Part shown: piece after piece, positions 45,619 through 56,798 of the stretch
Layout of the letters: each line of letters begins with the position of its first letter
How positions within the stretch are numbered: the first letter of the stretch is position 1
Assembly: GCF_014217855.1 (NCBI RefSeq)
Contig: NZ_CP059059.1
Location: forward strand, 496,001 to 560,000
Reading direction: 5' to 3'
Origin: Synechococcus sp. HK01-R
GTDB lineage: Bacteria > Cyanobacteriota > Cyanobacteriia > PCC-6307 > Cyanobiaceae
DNA: 64,000 nt
Program-made: the position numbers and the translations under genes
The notes under the pieces: generated by a model
Told to the model about the DNA's origin: nothing
Databases searched by the model: none
Seen by the model: only the letters and a program-made list of their open reading frames with translations

Positions 45619-47459
45619 TGGCCACCGCGATAACCGACAGCGAGAGAGCTGGAGAGCGGCGGGTTGTTCTGCTGCCGATCGCCGAAGGACTGCAAAGCCT
45701 GCGGGGCCTGAGCCCCCAGCGCCTGCGCTTTGAGCTGGAATACGCCCTGGAACGGGGCAGCACCGCGAACAGCTTCCTGTTCGATGCTGGCGTCGATGCC
45801 AGCGGACAGGCACGCCCTGCCCTGCTGGTTCATCCTCCAGGTGCGGCCTACGCCGATGTGTTCTTGCCTGCACTGGCCAGGAGCCTGCCCAGTGACACCC
45901 AGACGCTGCAAGTGGTGGTCGGGCACGTGAACCCCAACCGAGTGGCACTGCTGCGCAGCTTGGCGGAAACCTATGGCGGACTTGAGCTCATCAGCTCCAA
46001 CCCTGGAGCCAAGTTGCTGACGGAGCTCTGGAACCAACGCAAACCGCTACCGCAAGGGGAGCCTGACCTGCGACCACCGCTTCCGGAGCTCCCACCGATT
46101 CAGGTGATCCGTCAGGAGACAACCCTGCCCCTGAGCCACGGCCATCAACTGCAGCTGCTGCCCGCCCCTAGCCCCCGTTGGCCTGGCGGGCTACTGGCCT
46201 TTGAGGAAAGCAGTGGCCTACTGATGAGCGACAAATTCTTCGCCGCTCACATCTGCACGGAGGCTTGGGCCGAAGCAAGCCGCACGGAGACAGAAGAGGA
46301 GCGCCGCCACTTCTATGACTGCCTGATGGCACCAATGGCAGCCCAAGTGGACTCCCTCGTGGAACGACTGGAGCAGCTCGACATCCGCACGATCGCCCCA
46401 GGCCATGGGCCGGCCATCGACGCCAGCTGGCGCAGTTTGCTCAGCGACTACCGCCGCTGGGGGGAAAGCCAGCAGGGCTCAACCCTGAATGTGCTGCTGC
46501 TCTTCGCCAGCGCCTATGGCAACACCGCAGCGATTGCCGATGCCTTGGCCCGCGGAGTCGGGCGCACGGGCGTGCGCGTCAACAGCCTCAACTGCGAGTT
46601 CACCCCCGCCGATGAATTGGTGGCGGCCATCCGCGCAGCAGACGCCATCCTGATCGGCTCCCCCACCCTGGGGGGCCATGCACCCACCCCAATCGTCTCC
46701 GCCCTCGGCACCGTGCTGGCAGAAGGCGACCGCAGCAAGCCTGTCGGCGTTTTCGGAAGCTTCGGCTGGAGCGGGGAAGCCCTCGACCTTCTGGAAACCA
46801 AGCTGCGCGATGGAGGCTTCAGTTTCGGCTTCGAACCGATCCGGATCAAATTCAGCCCCGATGCAGCCACCGTGCGCACCCTGGAGGAAACAGGCACCCG
46901 CTTTGCCCGCCAGCTCCAGCAGGAGCGCCGCAAACAGCAACGGCGCAGCGCCGGTGGCCTCAGCGAAAGCCGCAGTGATCCCTCGGTGCTGGCCCTAGGT
47001 CGCGTGGTGGGCTCTCTCTGTGTGCTGACCGCCCGCAAAGGGAACGGCGACAGCGCCCAGAGCGGAGCGATGGTGGCCAGCTGGGTGAGCCAGGCCAGCT
47101 TCACGCCTCCGGGAGTCACGGTGGCCGTGGCCAAGGATCGCGCCGTTGAAGCCCTGTTGCACAAGGGAGATCGCTTCGCTTTGAACGTGCTGGCGGAGGG
47201 AAGGGAGAGCGGTCCCATGAAACAGTTCCTGCAGCCGTTTGAACCGGGGGCGGACCGCCTGGCCGGCCTCGAACTAGTGAGCAGCCCCGGCGACCAGCCC
47301 TTGCTGCCAGAAGCCCTGGCCTGGCTGGAAGGGGACGTGAAGCAACGGATGGAATGTGGCGATCACTGGCTGATCTATGCGGAGGTGAAGCACGGGGGCA
47401 TCCTTGACAGCGAGGGGGTGACGGCCGTTCACCAGCGACGAAGTGGCGCCAATTACTAA
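45618..47459 (+). CDS. flv1: Class C flavodiiron protein, non-canonical iron site (Flv1-like)
   Basis: 613 residues. Same three domains as its upstream partner: lactamase-like domain (about 20-270), flavodoxin domain from about 290 (LNVLLLFASAYGNTAAIADAL), flavin-reductase domain from about 459 (ALGRVVGSLCVLTARKG). The diiron motif is replaced: where the partner has HTEPDH, this protein has GHVNPNR (near 102), as in Synechocystis Flv1, which acts in a heteromer with Flv3. Coupled to the upstream gene by TGATG. Confidence 0.92.
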   Translation: MATAITDSERAGERRVVLLPIAEGLQSLRGLSPQRLRFELEYALERGSTANSFLFDAGVDASGQARPALLVHPPGAAYADVFLPALARSLPSDTQTLQVVVGHVNPNRVALLRSLAETYGGLELISSNPGAKLLTELWNQRKPLPQGEPDLRPPLPELPPIQVIRQETTLPLSHGHQLQLLPAPSPRWPGGLLAFEESSGLLMSDKFFAAHICTEAWAEASRTETEEERRHFYDCLMAPMAAQVDSLVERLEQLDIRTIAPGHGPAIDASWRSLLSDYRRWGESQQGSTLNVLLLFASAYGNTAAIADALARGVGRTGVRVNSLNCEFTPADELVAAIRAADAILIGSPTLGGHAPTPIVSALGTVLAEGDRSKPVGVFGSFGWSGEALDLLETKLRDGGFSFGFEPIRIKFSPDAATVRTLEETGTRFARQLQQERRKQQRRSAGGLSESRSDPSVLALGRVVGSLCVLTARKGNGDSAQSGAMVASWVSQASFTPPGVTVAVAKDRAVEALLHKGDRFALNVLAEGRESGPMKQFLQPFEPGADRLAGLELVSSPGDQPLLPEALAWLEGDVKQRMECGDHWLIYAEVKHGGILDSEGVTAVHQRRSGANY

Positions 47460-47502
47460 GAAACGCTGAAAACTGAACGACACTCGCAGCAGTCCCGGCA
47501 AT

Positions 47503-47545
47503 CGAACCCTAACTCATACTCGTTATGAGTATGAGTTAGGGTTCG
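47503..47545. promoter_or_regulatory. Perfect 18-bp-arm palindrome before rubrerythrin
   Basis: Arms 47503-47520 and 47528-47545 are perfect inverted repeats around a 7-base centre CGTTATG. The core TACT-N7-AGTA (47517-47531) has the layout of the TACT-N7-AGTA sites described for DUF24/HxlR-family redox regulators such as YodB. It lies 26 bases before the rubrerythrin ATG, so it probably overlaps the promoter and serves as an operator; it could also fold as an RNA hairpin but lacks a T-tract. Confidence 0.6.
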
Positions 47546-47571
47546 CTCAGTTGCGCTCCGCCCACGCATCC

Positions 47572-48285
47572 ATGGATCTGAACAACGCCGCCACCCACGC
47601 CAATCTCGAGGCCGCCTTCGGCGGCGAGAGCATGGCCAACCGCAAATATCTCTTCTTCGCCGACGTGGCCAAAAAGCTCGGCAAGACCGAACTGGCCAAA
47701 CTCTTTCGCGACACTGCCGCCCAGGAAACCGAGCACGCCTTCGCTCACTTCCGCCTGCTCCACCCTGAGCTGGTGATCGACGATCCGGCCAGCCTCAGTG
47801 AAGACGCCAAACAGGCGATGCTGGCTCGCTGCCTGGAACTGGCCATCGAGGGTGAAACCTACGAGTACACCACCATGTACCCCGAGTTCGCCGCCCAAGC
47901 CCGCAGCGATCGCGATGGCGGCGCCGAGGCGGAATTCAACGAACAGATCGACGAGTCCAAGGAACACGCCGGCATCTTCCGCGCCGCTGCCAAGAATTTC
48001 GGCCTGCTCGCACCGATCGAGCAGCATCACGCTGAGCGCTACGGCGTCGCCCTCGAAGCGCTGCAAGGCAAGGGAGAGGCCGGAGAGGCCGATGAGCCGG
48101 TCGCCGGCCTATGGATCTGCAAGGTGTGCTCGATGATCTACGACCCCGCCCAGGGCGACCCCGACTCCGGGATTGCTCCAGGCACGCCGTTTGAAGCGAT
48201 TCCAGACGACTGGACCTGCCCGATCTGCGGCGCCCGCAAAGCCAGCTTTGTGCCCTACCGGGAGGCGGAATTGAAATCCGCTTGA
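47572..48285 (+). CDS. Rubrerythrin
   Basis: 237 residues. Reduces H2O2 at a non-heme diiron site in a ferritin-like four-helix bundle, fed by a C-terminal rubredoxin. The diiron ligands come as [24 protein letters not shown] and [12 protein letters not shown]; the rubredoxin domain has CKVC (from about residue 183) and CPICG. ATG 47572 begins [26 protein letters not shown], the normal N-terminus. Directly follows flv1 with a palindrome between; its 3' end overlaps the convergent HxlR gene by 31 bases. Confidence 0.96.
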   Translation: MDLNNAATHANLEAAFGGESMANRKYLFFADVAKKLGKTELAKLFRDTAAQETEHAFAHFRLLHPELVIDDPASLSEDAKQAMLARCLELAIEGETYEYTTMYPEFAAQARSDRDGGAEAEFNEQIDESKEHAGIFRAAAKNFGLLAPIEQHHAERYGVALEALQGKGEAGEADEPVAGLWICKVCSMIYDPAQGDPDSGIAPGTPFEAIPDDWTCPICGARKASFVPYREAELKSA

Positions 48286-48608
48286 CGCTCCCCCCAGGCG
48301 TGCAAGGAATTCAGCACTGGCAAAAGCTCATTCCCAAGGTCCGTCAGCGCGTATTCCACGCGCGGCGGCACCTCGGGATGGATCGTCCGATGCACCACAC
48401 CATCGGCCTCTAAATCGCGTAGCTGAGCCGTCAACACTTTCTGACTCACACCATTCAGTGCCCGCTGCAAATCAGAAAAGCGCTGGATACCATCCACTAA
48501 TTCACGAAGGATGAGCAACTTCCAGCGCCCCTGAATCACTTTCAAGGCCAACTCGGCCTTGCAATTGCTGTGATCGTGTCCAGCGCGGAACCCCCCGTCA
48601 TCAGCCAT
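48255..48608 (-). CDS. HxlR/DUF24 family redox-type transcription regulator
   Basis: 117 residues, the family's usual size. Winged helix-turn-helix with the hallmark [22 protein letters not shown], then [35 protein letters not shown] and [16 protein letters not shown]. Cys16 is at the position of the redox-sensing cysteine in YodB/HypR-type members, so it may sense quinones, disulfide or electrophile stress. It is surrounded by rubrerythrin, a CDGSH protein and an FMN reductase, the expected kind of targets. A near-palindrome lies right before its start codon. Confidence 0.93.
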   Translation of the reverse strand: MADDGGFRAGHDHSNCKAELALKVIQGRWKLLILRELVDGIQRFSDLQRALNGVSQKVLTAQLRDLEADGVVHRTIHPEVPPRVEYALTDLGNELLPVLNSLHAWGERQADFNSASR

Positions 48609-48609
48609 G

Positions 48610-48627
48610 GGTTACCTCGAGGTCACC
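48610..48627. promoter_or_regulatory. Near-palindrome at the HxlR regulator start
   Basis: GGTTACCTCGAGGTCACC, an 18-bp inverted repeat with one mismatched pair and a perfect ACCTCGAGGT core, one base from the HxlR ATG and 28 bases before the CDGSH ATG at 48656. A candidate autoregulatory operator covering both divergent genes. Confidence 0.45.
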
Positions 48628-48655
48628 GAACCACTTTGCGGTGCGTCCTTGTGCA

Positions 48656-48859
48656 ATGGCAAGCCATCAGCTGACCATCAAGAAGCCAAAGCACCCCCCC
48701 ATGCCTCAAGCGAGCAACCAGCCAACCGTCCTTGCATTGGACGCAGGAACCCACGCGCTGTGCACCTGTGGGCTCAGCCAAAACGGCGCCTTCTGCGATG
48801 GCAGTCACAGTCAAATCGGCAACACTCAAAGCACACCCTGGTGGAAGTTCTGGGCATGA
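48656..48859 (+). CDS. CDGSH iron-sulfur domain protein
   Basis: 67 residues from ATG 48656; ATG 48701 (MPQASNQPTV) would give 52 residues. Neither start has a strong ribosome binding site. The [2Fe-2S] motif is CTCGLSQNGAFCDGSH, matching C-x-C-x2-(S/T)-x3-(P/A)-x-C-D-G-(S/A/T)-H with three Cys and one His ligand. Related mitoNEET-type proteins transfer redox-labile clusters. Stop overlaps the FMN reductase start (ATGA), indicating one transcript. Confidence 0.85.
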   Translation: MASHQLTIKKPKHPPMPQASNQPTVLALDAGTHALCTCGLSQNGAFCDGSHSQIGNTQSTPWWKFWA

Positions 48860-49383
48860 ACAACGCTCCCAACACAGGCCTACTGGTGATCACCGCCAGC
48901 AACGGCGAAAACCTCAAGCTGGCGGATCGGTTCGCGACGCACGCCAAAGCCTTGGGACAAAACGCCGAGGTGCTGGATCTCACCAGGATCGACCTGCCTC
49001 TCTTCACCCCCAGAGCCCAAGACTGCGGCACTCCAGCGGCGGTCGCTCCTCTGCAAGAGCAGCTCATGAACGCAGCACGCTGGGTGATCTGCGCACCGGA
49101 ATACAACGGCTCGATCCCGCCCTCGCTAACGAACGCGATCGCATGGCTCTCGGTGCAGGGCGAAGACTTCCGCGACCTTTTCAACGGGCGACCCATTGCG
49201 ATCGCCACCTTCTCCGGTGGTGGTGGCATGGAGCTGCTGCTGTCACTGCGGATTCAACTCACCCATCTGGGCGCCCAAGTGGTGGGCCGCCAGCTACTCA
49301 GCAACTACGCCAACCCCCCCAAGGACGAGAGCATCAGTGATCTGCTGAAGCGTCTTCTGCAAATGACACCACTTGCACTCTGA
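48856..49383 (+). CDS. NAD(P)H-dependent FMN reductase (SsuE/ChrR-type)
   Basis: 175 residues. Flavodoxin-like fold; the N-terminal phosphate-binding loop is LLVITASNGENLKLADRF and the diagnostic motif APEYNGSIPPSLTNAIAWLS follows at about 75-95, then FNGRPIAIATFSGGGGMELLLSLR. The family reduces flavins, quinones or chromate with NAD(P)H, which limits semiquinone formation. Translationally coupled to the CDGSH gene; pirin follows 8 bases downstream. Confidence 0.93.
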   Translation: MNNAPNTGLLVITASNGENLKLADRFATHAKALGQNAEVLDLTRIDLPLFTPRAQDCGTPAAVAPLQEQLMNAARWVICAPEYNGSIPPSLTNAIAWLSVQGEDFRDLFNGRPIAIATFSGGGGMELLLSLRIQLTHLGAQVVGRQLLSNYANPPKDESISDLLKRLLQMTPLAL

Positions 49384-49391
49384 GCCGAGCC

Positions 49392-50135
49392 ATGCCCGCA
49401 CCTCTTTCCACCAACAATCCCGGCTTCGTCATCCGCCCAGCCGCAGAACGCTTCCACAGCAGCCATGACTGGCTCGACTCCTGGCACAGCTTCTCCTTTG
49501 CAGGCCACCACCATCCCGACTGGATGGGCTTCGGCCCCCTGCGGGTGATCAACGACGACCTGATCGCCGCCGGACGGGGCTTCGGGATGCATCCCCATCG
49601 CGACATGGAGATCATCACCGTGATGATCGACGGCCAGATCAACCATCGCGACTCCATGGGCAACAGCGGCATGATCCGCGCCGGTGAAGTGCAACGCATG
49701 AGCGCTGGCACCGGCATCGTGCACAGCGAAATCAACGAAGGCGACACGCCCTGTCGGCTCTTACAAATCTGGATCGAACCGACCAGTGCAGGCCTACAAC
49801 CGGCCTATGAGCAACGGCAGATCCCTGCGGGCAACGGCTGGAGCCAAGTGCTGAACCCCGATGCCAGCGAAGGAGCCATGGCTATCGCCCGCCCTGTACG
49901 ACTCTGGCGGGGGCAGATCGAAGCCGGAGCCATGCTGCCCTGGCCAAGGCAGCTCAGCGGTTCCGCCTGGCTGCAAATCATCGACGGACAACTGTTGCTC
50001 GACGCAGCCCATGCCTCAGCCCCCGATGCTCTTGGGCGTGGGGACGGCCTGGGCTTCCCTGGCGACACCCCTCCAGGAGCAGCACTCAAGGCGATCACCA
50101 AGAGCGACGCGCTTCTCTTTGAACTGCTGCACTAG
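49392..50135 (+). CDS. Pirin family protein (YhhW-like quercetinase type)
   Basis: 247 residues. Bicupin fold; the N-terminal cupin has the metal-binding set HPHRDMEIITVMIDGQINHRDSMGN and GTGIVHSEINEG, with FGPLRVINDDLIAAGRGFGMHP as the lead-in typical of pirins. YhhW-like members cleave the flavonoid quercetin with a bound metal; the natural role in bacteria is mostly stress-linked and unsettled. Last gene of the CDGSH-FMN reductase-pirin run. Confidence 0.93.
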   Translation: MPAPLSTNNPGFVIRPAAERFHSSHDWLDSWHSFSFAGHHHPDWMGFGPLRVINDDLIAAGRGFGMHPHRDMEIITVMIDGQINHRDSMGNSGMIRAGEVQRMSAGTGIVHSEINEGDTPCRLLQIWIEPTSAGLQPAYEQRQIPAGNGWSQVLNPDASEGAMAIARPVRLWRGQIEAGAMLPWPRQLSGSAWLQIIDGQLLLDAAHASAPDALGRGDGLGFPGDTPPGAALKAITKSDALLFELLH

Positions 50136-50356
50136 GACCGTCCACCCGAACGACGAGCTCACGCCACAGGTGGTGGCTCGCGCAAAATCCGCAGTCGCGC
50201 AGGATACAAATTCGGGTCACGCCCATGACAATCGCTTAAACCACAAGGCTTTTCGGTACTGGCGATCGCGACCAAGTCAGCCATTGGTAACTCAGCCTTA
50301 ATGCGATCCCGAAGACTTTGGAAATTTGCCTGGCACGCCACATCTGGCGGCCTGAA
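50136..50356 (+). other. Intergenic stretch after pirin
   Basis: About 220 bases with no supported gene. It contains a HIP1 octamer (50262-50269) and a moderately AT-rich part (50205-50240) but no terminator hairpin with a T-tract. Confidence 0.4.
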
Positions 50357-50593
50357 ATGGCTGTGAATCCAAGATTTCCCTCAGAGATGGGACCCGAACA
50401 AGAGCTTCAGCCCGCGGTGCGTTATCGCGGATTTCTTTTGTTGGCGCAAAGCAATCACAGCTGGCTCGTGAGGCCGGAGCGCAGTCCGATGACCCTTCTG
50501 CCATTCCGCACGCCCACCTGCTCGCTGGAGGACGTGAAGGCACTGGTGGACTGGCGCTTGTCTCAGGAAAGCAGCCTGATCGGAGCTGCTTGA
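50357..50593 (+). CDS. Small protein of unknown function
   Basis: 78 residues from ATG 50357 (MAVNPRFPSEMGPEQEL). A compact basic core (VRYRGFLLLAQSNHSWLVRPERSPMTLLPFRTPTCSLEDVKALVDWRLSQ) has alternating hydrophobic and polar residues suggesting a small beta/alpha fold. An upstream in-frame ATG at 50318 is less convincing. I do not know the family, but the predicted core has the composition of a real protein rather than a shadow frame. Confidence 0.65.
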   Translation: MAVNPRFPSEMGPEQELQPAVRYRGFLLLAQSNHSWLVRPERSPMTLLPFRTPTCSLEDVKALVDWRLSQESSLIGAA

Positions 50594-50599
50594 TCAGAC

Positions 50600-50643
50600 C
50601 TGCTTGACTCGACAGCTCTGACTAGGTCTGTTGAGTCAAGCAG
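50600..50643. terminator. Hairpin between convergent small genes
   Basis: Stem CTGCTTGACTC / GAGTCAAGCAG continued by a G-T pair and ACAG/CTGT, 16 pairs in all with a 12-base loop. It starts 7 bases after the stop of the plus-strand gene and runs into the last codons of the minus-strand gene. No T-run on either side, so a terminator or mRNA 3'-end stabiliser is inferred from position. Confidence 0.5.
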
Positions 50644-50878
50644 CCTGGGGAGGAGGCGTGGGAGAGCCAAGGGGCTGGAACGGAAGCACCAACGTCGCCC
50701 AGTGCTCAGGGCAAACGGGGCGTTCCCGCCGAGCCTGACGCACACCGAAAGGCACCCTCACCACATTGGTCCCTTCCACCCGAAGAGTGTGACCTCGCTC
50801 CAGGGCAGATTCCAGACAAGCAGGAAGTTCTGGCTCTTGTGGCTTGAGCGTTGTCTTGGAATTATTTTCGCTGGCCAT
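50636..50878 (-). CDS. Small protein of unknown function downstream of gcvP
   Basis: 80 residues from ATG 50878 (MASENNSKTTLKPQEPELPACLESALERGHTL). A Lys/Glu/Pro-rich start is followed by RVEGTNVVRVPFGVRQARRERPVCPEHWATLVLPFQP, which looks like a compact beta domain with two Cys, and a Pro-rich end. Lies 97 bases downstream of gcvP on the same strand. Family unknown. Confidence 0.6.
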   Translation of the reverse strand: MASENNSKTTLKPQEPELPACLESALERGHTLRVEGTNVVRVPFGVRQARRERPVCPEHWATLVLPFQPLGSPTPPPQAA

Positions 50879-50974
50879 GTCCCCCCGACAAGGTTTGCTG
50901 TTGCCGGCCAGTGTGGAGAAAGCTCCGACACGGCGGTAGAAACCGAACAAAACTTTTTCGATTTCGGTGAAAAT

Positions 50975-53929
<2,955 letters not shown>

Positions 53930-54022
53930 GGCACGCCGGTATGGAGGACTGCGACTTTAGGGAAGTCCTTCCGATGATCGGCGCTACCGGGGATCGGCCA
54001 GCCCTAGGAACGCCTTCAGCAG

Positions 54023-54412
54023 TTAGCTGGCCGCCACCTTGGTGGCGTAGGTGCTGGCATCCATCAGCTCGGCCAGCTGGGTGGGATCGGAAGGACGGAT
54101 CACCAGCAGCCATCCCTCGCCGTGGGGATCGTTCTGCAATTCCTCCGGGCTGGCGAGCACAGCCTCGTTGCGCTGCACCACCTCACCGCTGATTGGTGCA
54201 TACATGTCTTCCACCGCCTTCACCGACTCGACAGAGCCAAAGCCATTGCCCCGATTGAGCACGGCGCCCACATCGGGCAAATCCACAAACACGATGTCAC
54301 CCAGCTGATCAACGGCGAAGGCGCTCAGACCAACCCGCACAAGCTCCCCATCGGCGTGGGCGTACTCGTGACTGTCGGCGTAGCGGAACTGCTCAGGGAA
54401 ATCGAAGGCCAT
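54023..54412 (-). CDS. gcvH: Glycine cleavage system H protein
   Basis: Lipoyl carrier that shuttles the aminomethyl group between P-, T- and L-proteins. 129 residues from ATG 54412 (MAFDFPEQFRYADSHEYAHADGE). The lipoylated Lys65 is in GSVESVKAVEDMYAPI, with the usual downstream GEVVQRNEAV and GEGWLLVI. Upstream is the Mgl-like gene, 23 bases away, so the three minus-strand genes probably form an operon. Confidence 0.97.
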   Translation of the reverse strand: MAFDFPEQFRYADSHEYAHADGELVRVGLSAFAVDQLGDIVFVDLPDVGAVLNRGNGFGSVESVKAVEDMYAPISGEVVQRNEAVLASPEELQNDPHGEGWLLVIRPSDPTQLAELMDASTYATKVAAS

Positions 54413-54435
54413 CGGGCCGGTGGTAGGCGAAAACC

Positions 54436-55770
54436 TCACCCAGTGTGGGGTAGATCCACCAGTCCTGCCGTTTGCAGGGCTGCGAGCGCCCGGATCAGGG
54501 CGAGCTCGATGTGACTGCGGTGGGTGCCGCCCTGCACGTAGAGGTTGTAGGGAGGGCGCAGGGGTGCATCGGCCGAGAACTCGCTGGTGCTGCCATCGAT
54601 GAAAGTGCCACCGGCCATCACCAGATCACTGGCATAACCAGGCATCGCCGCAGGGACAGGATCCAGATAGGAACCGACCGGCGAACAGGACTGAAAGGAC
54701 CTGCACACGACCTTGAGCGCTTCGGGATCGCCCAGCTGGACAGCTTGAATCAGATCGCTACGGGGTGCCTGCGCTGCCGGCTGCACTGAATACCCCAAGG
54801 CTGCAAAGGTGCCAGCCACCAGATCTGCACCGATCAAGGCCTCGGCCACCATCTGCGGCGCCAGAAACAGACCCTGCAGCACCAAGCGATGCAAGTCAAA
54901 ACCGGTCCCCCCCTCGCTACCGATGCCAGGGGCAGTGAGCCGACAGCAGGCCTGTTCCACCAGATCAGCGCGCCCGGCCACATACCCCCCGGTGGGCGCG
55001 ATGGTGCCGCCAAGGTTCTTGATCAATGAGCCAGCGATCAGATCCGCGCCGACCTCGGATGGCTCCCGCTCCTCCACCAACTCGCCGTAGCAGTTGTCAA
55101 CAAAACAGATGCAATCGGGCTGACGGGCGTGAATGTGCTGGCAAACCGCTTCGATCGCAGCGATGGAAAGAGACGGTCTCCAGCTGTAGCCACAGCTGCG
55201 CTGAATCAGGATCAAGCGCGTGGGCTGCTCTAAGGCTTCGTCCAGTGCCTGGAGGTCGACCGAGCCGTCGGCCTTGAGATCCCGCTCGTCGTAACGCACA
55301 CCGAACTCCGCCAGGGAGCCTTGGCCTGCACCGCGCAAGCCGATCACCTCTTCAAGGGTGTCGTAGGGCCGACCGGTGATGGCCAACATGCGATCACCCG
55401 GGCGCAGCACTCCAAACAGAGCTGCCGCGATGGCATGGGTGCCGCTCACGAACTGAAGACGCACCGCAGCCTTGTCTGCCCCCAACACCCTGGCGAAGAC
55501 TCGATCCAGCACCTCGCGACCCTGATCTCCATGGCCGTAGCCCGTGAGCGAGGCGAAGTGCTGGGTGCCGACCCGCTCAGCAGCAAACGCAGCGAGGACC
55601 TTTTCAAGACGGCTTGCCACCCCCGCCGTCCGCGCAGCAGCGGAGGCCGACTGCTGCTCCCGCACGGCCTGAACCACGGCCCTGGCCTGCGCCTCAGCCC
55701 GGTCTCCACTGGGAGAGGCCGCGGACATGGCCGTGGAAGTGGCAGTGGAAGCGGCGAAAGACGAATCCAT
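54436..55770 (-). CDS. Methionine gamma-lyase family / aluminium-resistance-type PLP protein
   Basis: 444 residues. Matches the family annotated as methionine gamma-lyase-like or aluminium resistance protein: TQHFASLTGYGHGDQGREVLDRVFARVLGAD, then VSGTHAIAAALFGVLRPGDRML, FVDNCYGELVEEREPSEVGADLIAGSLIKNLGG with the PLP lysine near 255, and GTGFDLHRLVLQGLFLAPQ. The true reaction is uncertain; a C-S lyase on cysteine/methionine derivatives is the common guess. The N-terminal 15 residues are Ala/Ser/Thr low complexity. First gene of the unit with gcvH-gcvP. Confidence 0.88.
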   Translation of the reverse strand: MDSSFAASTATSTAMSAASPSGDRAEAQARAVVQAVREQQSASAAARTAGVASRLEKVLAAFAAERVGTQHFASLTGYGHGDQGREVLDRVFARVLGADKAAVRLQFVSGTHAIAAALFGVLRPGDRMLAITGRPYDTLEEVIGLRGAGQGSLAEFGVRYDERDLKADGSVDLQALDEALEQPTRLILIQRSCGYSWRPSLSIAAIEAVCQHIHARQPDCICFVDNCYGELVEEREPSEVGADLIAGSLIKNLGGTIAPTGGYVAGRADLVEQACCRLTAPGIGSEGGTGFDLHRLVLQGLFLAPQMVAEALIGADLVAGTFAALGYSVQPAAQAPRSDLIQAVQLGDPEALKVVCRSFQSCSPVGSYLDPVPAAMPGYASDLVMAGGTFIDGSTSEFSADAPLRPPYNLYVQGGTHRSHIELALIRALAALQTAGLVDLPHTG

Positions 55771-55784
55771 GAAACGGTGTCGCT

Positions 55785-55801
55785 CGCTGCATCATGCAGC
55801 G
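55785..55801. promoter_or_regulatory. Palindrome upstream of the first desaturase
   Basis: CGCTGCATCATGCAGCG, perfect 8-bp arms about one central base, between the Mgl-like start (55770) and the desaturase start (55875). A candidate operator for one or both divergent genes. Confidence 0.35.
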
Positions 55802-55874
55802 CTCTCCTACATTCTCTTCTCCAGCCGAACGCCTTCCAGCTCCGGGCTTACCGAAGTCAAAGGCGCACCGGTTC

Positions 55875-56798
55875 GTGGAGTACTCCTTGGTTACAACTGC
55901 ACCGGCCCCTGTCGCCACCGACCGAGAGCTGCGCATGCGCGCTGCGGTCATGTCCCCGCGTCAGCCCCTGCCTCGCCGGCAACGACGCATCAAGTGGGGC
56001 ACCACAAGCTTCATGCTCGTGATGCACGTTCTGGCCACCGTGGCCCTGCTGCCGCGGTTCTGGAGCTGGCAAGGAGTGGCAGCCCTAGCGGTTCTTTATT
56101 GGGCCACGGTTCTCGGCGTCACCCTTGGACTCCATCGCCTGGTAGCCCACCGCAGCCTGGAGGTTCCCCGCTGGCTCGAGAGGGTCCTGATGGTGATGGG
56201 CACCCTGGCCTGCCAGAGCGGACCGATCGACTGGGTCGCTCTGCACCGCCACCACCACAAGTTCTCTGACCAACCCAACGACCATCACGACGCTGGTCGT
56301 GGCCTCTGGTGGAGCCACAGCGAATGGATGCTCCATGAAATCCCCGCCCTTGAGCACAAGGAGCGCTTCGCAGGCGACCTCTTGAGCGATCGCTTCTACG
56401 TGTGGCTGGATCGCTGGTTCCTGTTACTCCAGATTCCCCTGGGACTCGGCCTGTACTGGTACGGCAACGCAGCGCAAGTGCATGGTGGCGGCCTGGGCCT
56501 GGTCCTCTGGGCCATCCCCCTACGCCTGGTGCTCGTCTACCACGTGACCTGGCTGGTGAACTCGGCCACCCATGCCTTTGGCTATCGCAATTTCGACTGC
56601 CCCGACCTTTCACGCAACTGTTGGTGGGTGGCGATCCTGTCCTTCGGCGAGGGCTGGCACAACAACCATCACGCGCACCCTGCCAGCGCTCGTCATGGCT
56701 TGCGCTGGTTTGAGTTCGACATCACCTGGCAGCACATCCGGCTGCTGCGGCGACTGGGGCTGACCCGTCGCATTCGCCAGGCGCGTTACGTGCCCTGA
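55875..56798 (+). CDS. Delta-9-type acyl-lipid desaturase (DesC family), copy 1
   Basis: 307 residues from GTG 55875; an ATG at 55794 adds 27 residues. The shorter start is preferred because its first residues (SLVTTAPAPVATDREL) line up with those of copy 2 ([16 protein letters not shown]). Three His boxes of membrane desaturases: [21 protein letters not shown] and GWHNNHHAH, with four hydrophobic segments. It introduces the first double bond into saturated acyl chains of membrane lipids. Its 3' end overlaps the convergent HTH-like gene by 13 bases. Confidence 0.9.
   Translation: MEYSLVTTAPAPVATDRELRMRAAVMSPRQPLPRRQRRIKWGTTSFMLVMHVLATVALLPRFWSWQGVAALAVLYWATVLGVTLGLHRLVAHRSLEVPRWLERVLMVMGTLACQSGPIDWVALHRHHHKFSDQPNDHHDAGRGLWWSHSEWMLHEIPALEHKERFAGDLLSDRFYVWLDRWFLLLQIPLGLGLYWYGNAAQVHGGGLGLVLWAIPLRLVLVYHVTWLVNSATHAFGYRNFDCPDLSRNCWWVAILSFGEGWHNNHHAHPASARHGLRWFEFDITWQHIRLLRRLGLTRRIRQARYVP

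Noticed and set aside
53930-54022. Glycine riboswitch before gcvP
   Set aside because: The 93-base gap is too short for the tandem aptamer and shows no conserved riboswitch core; gcvH-gcvP are probably transcribed from the Mgl-like gene.
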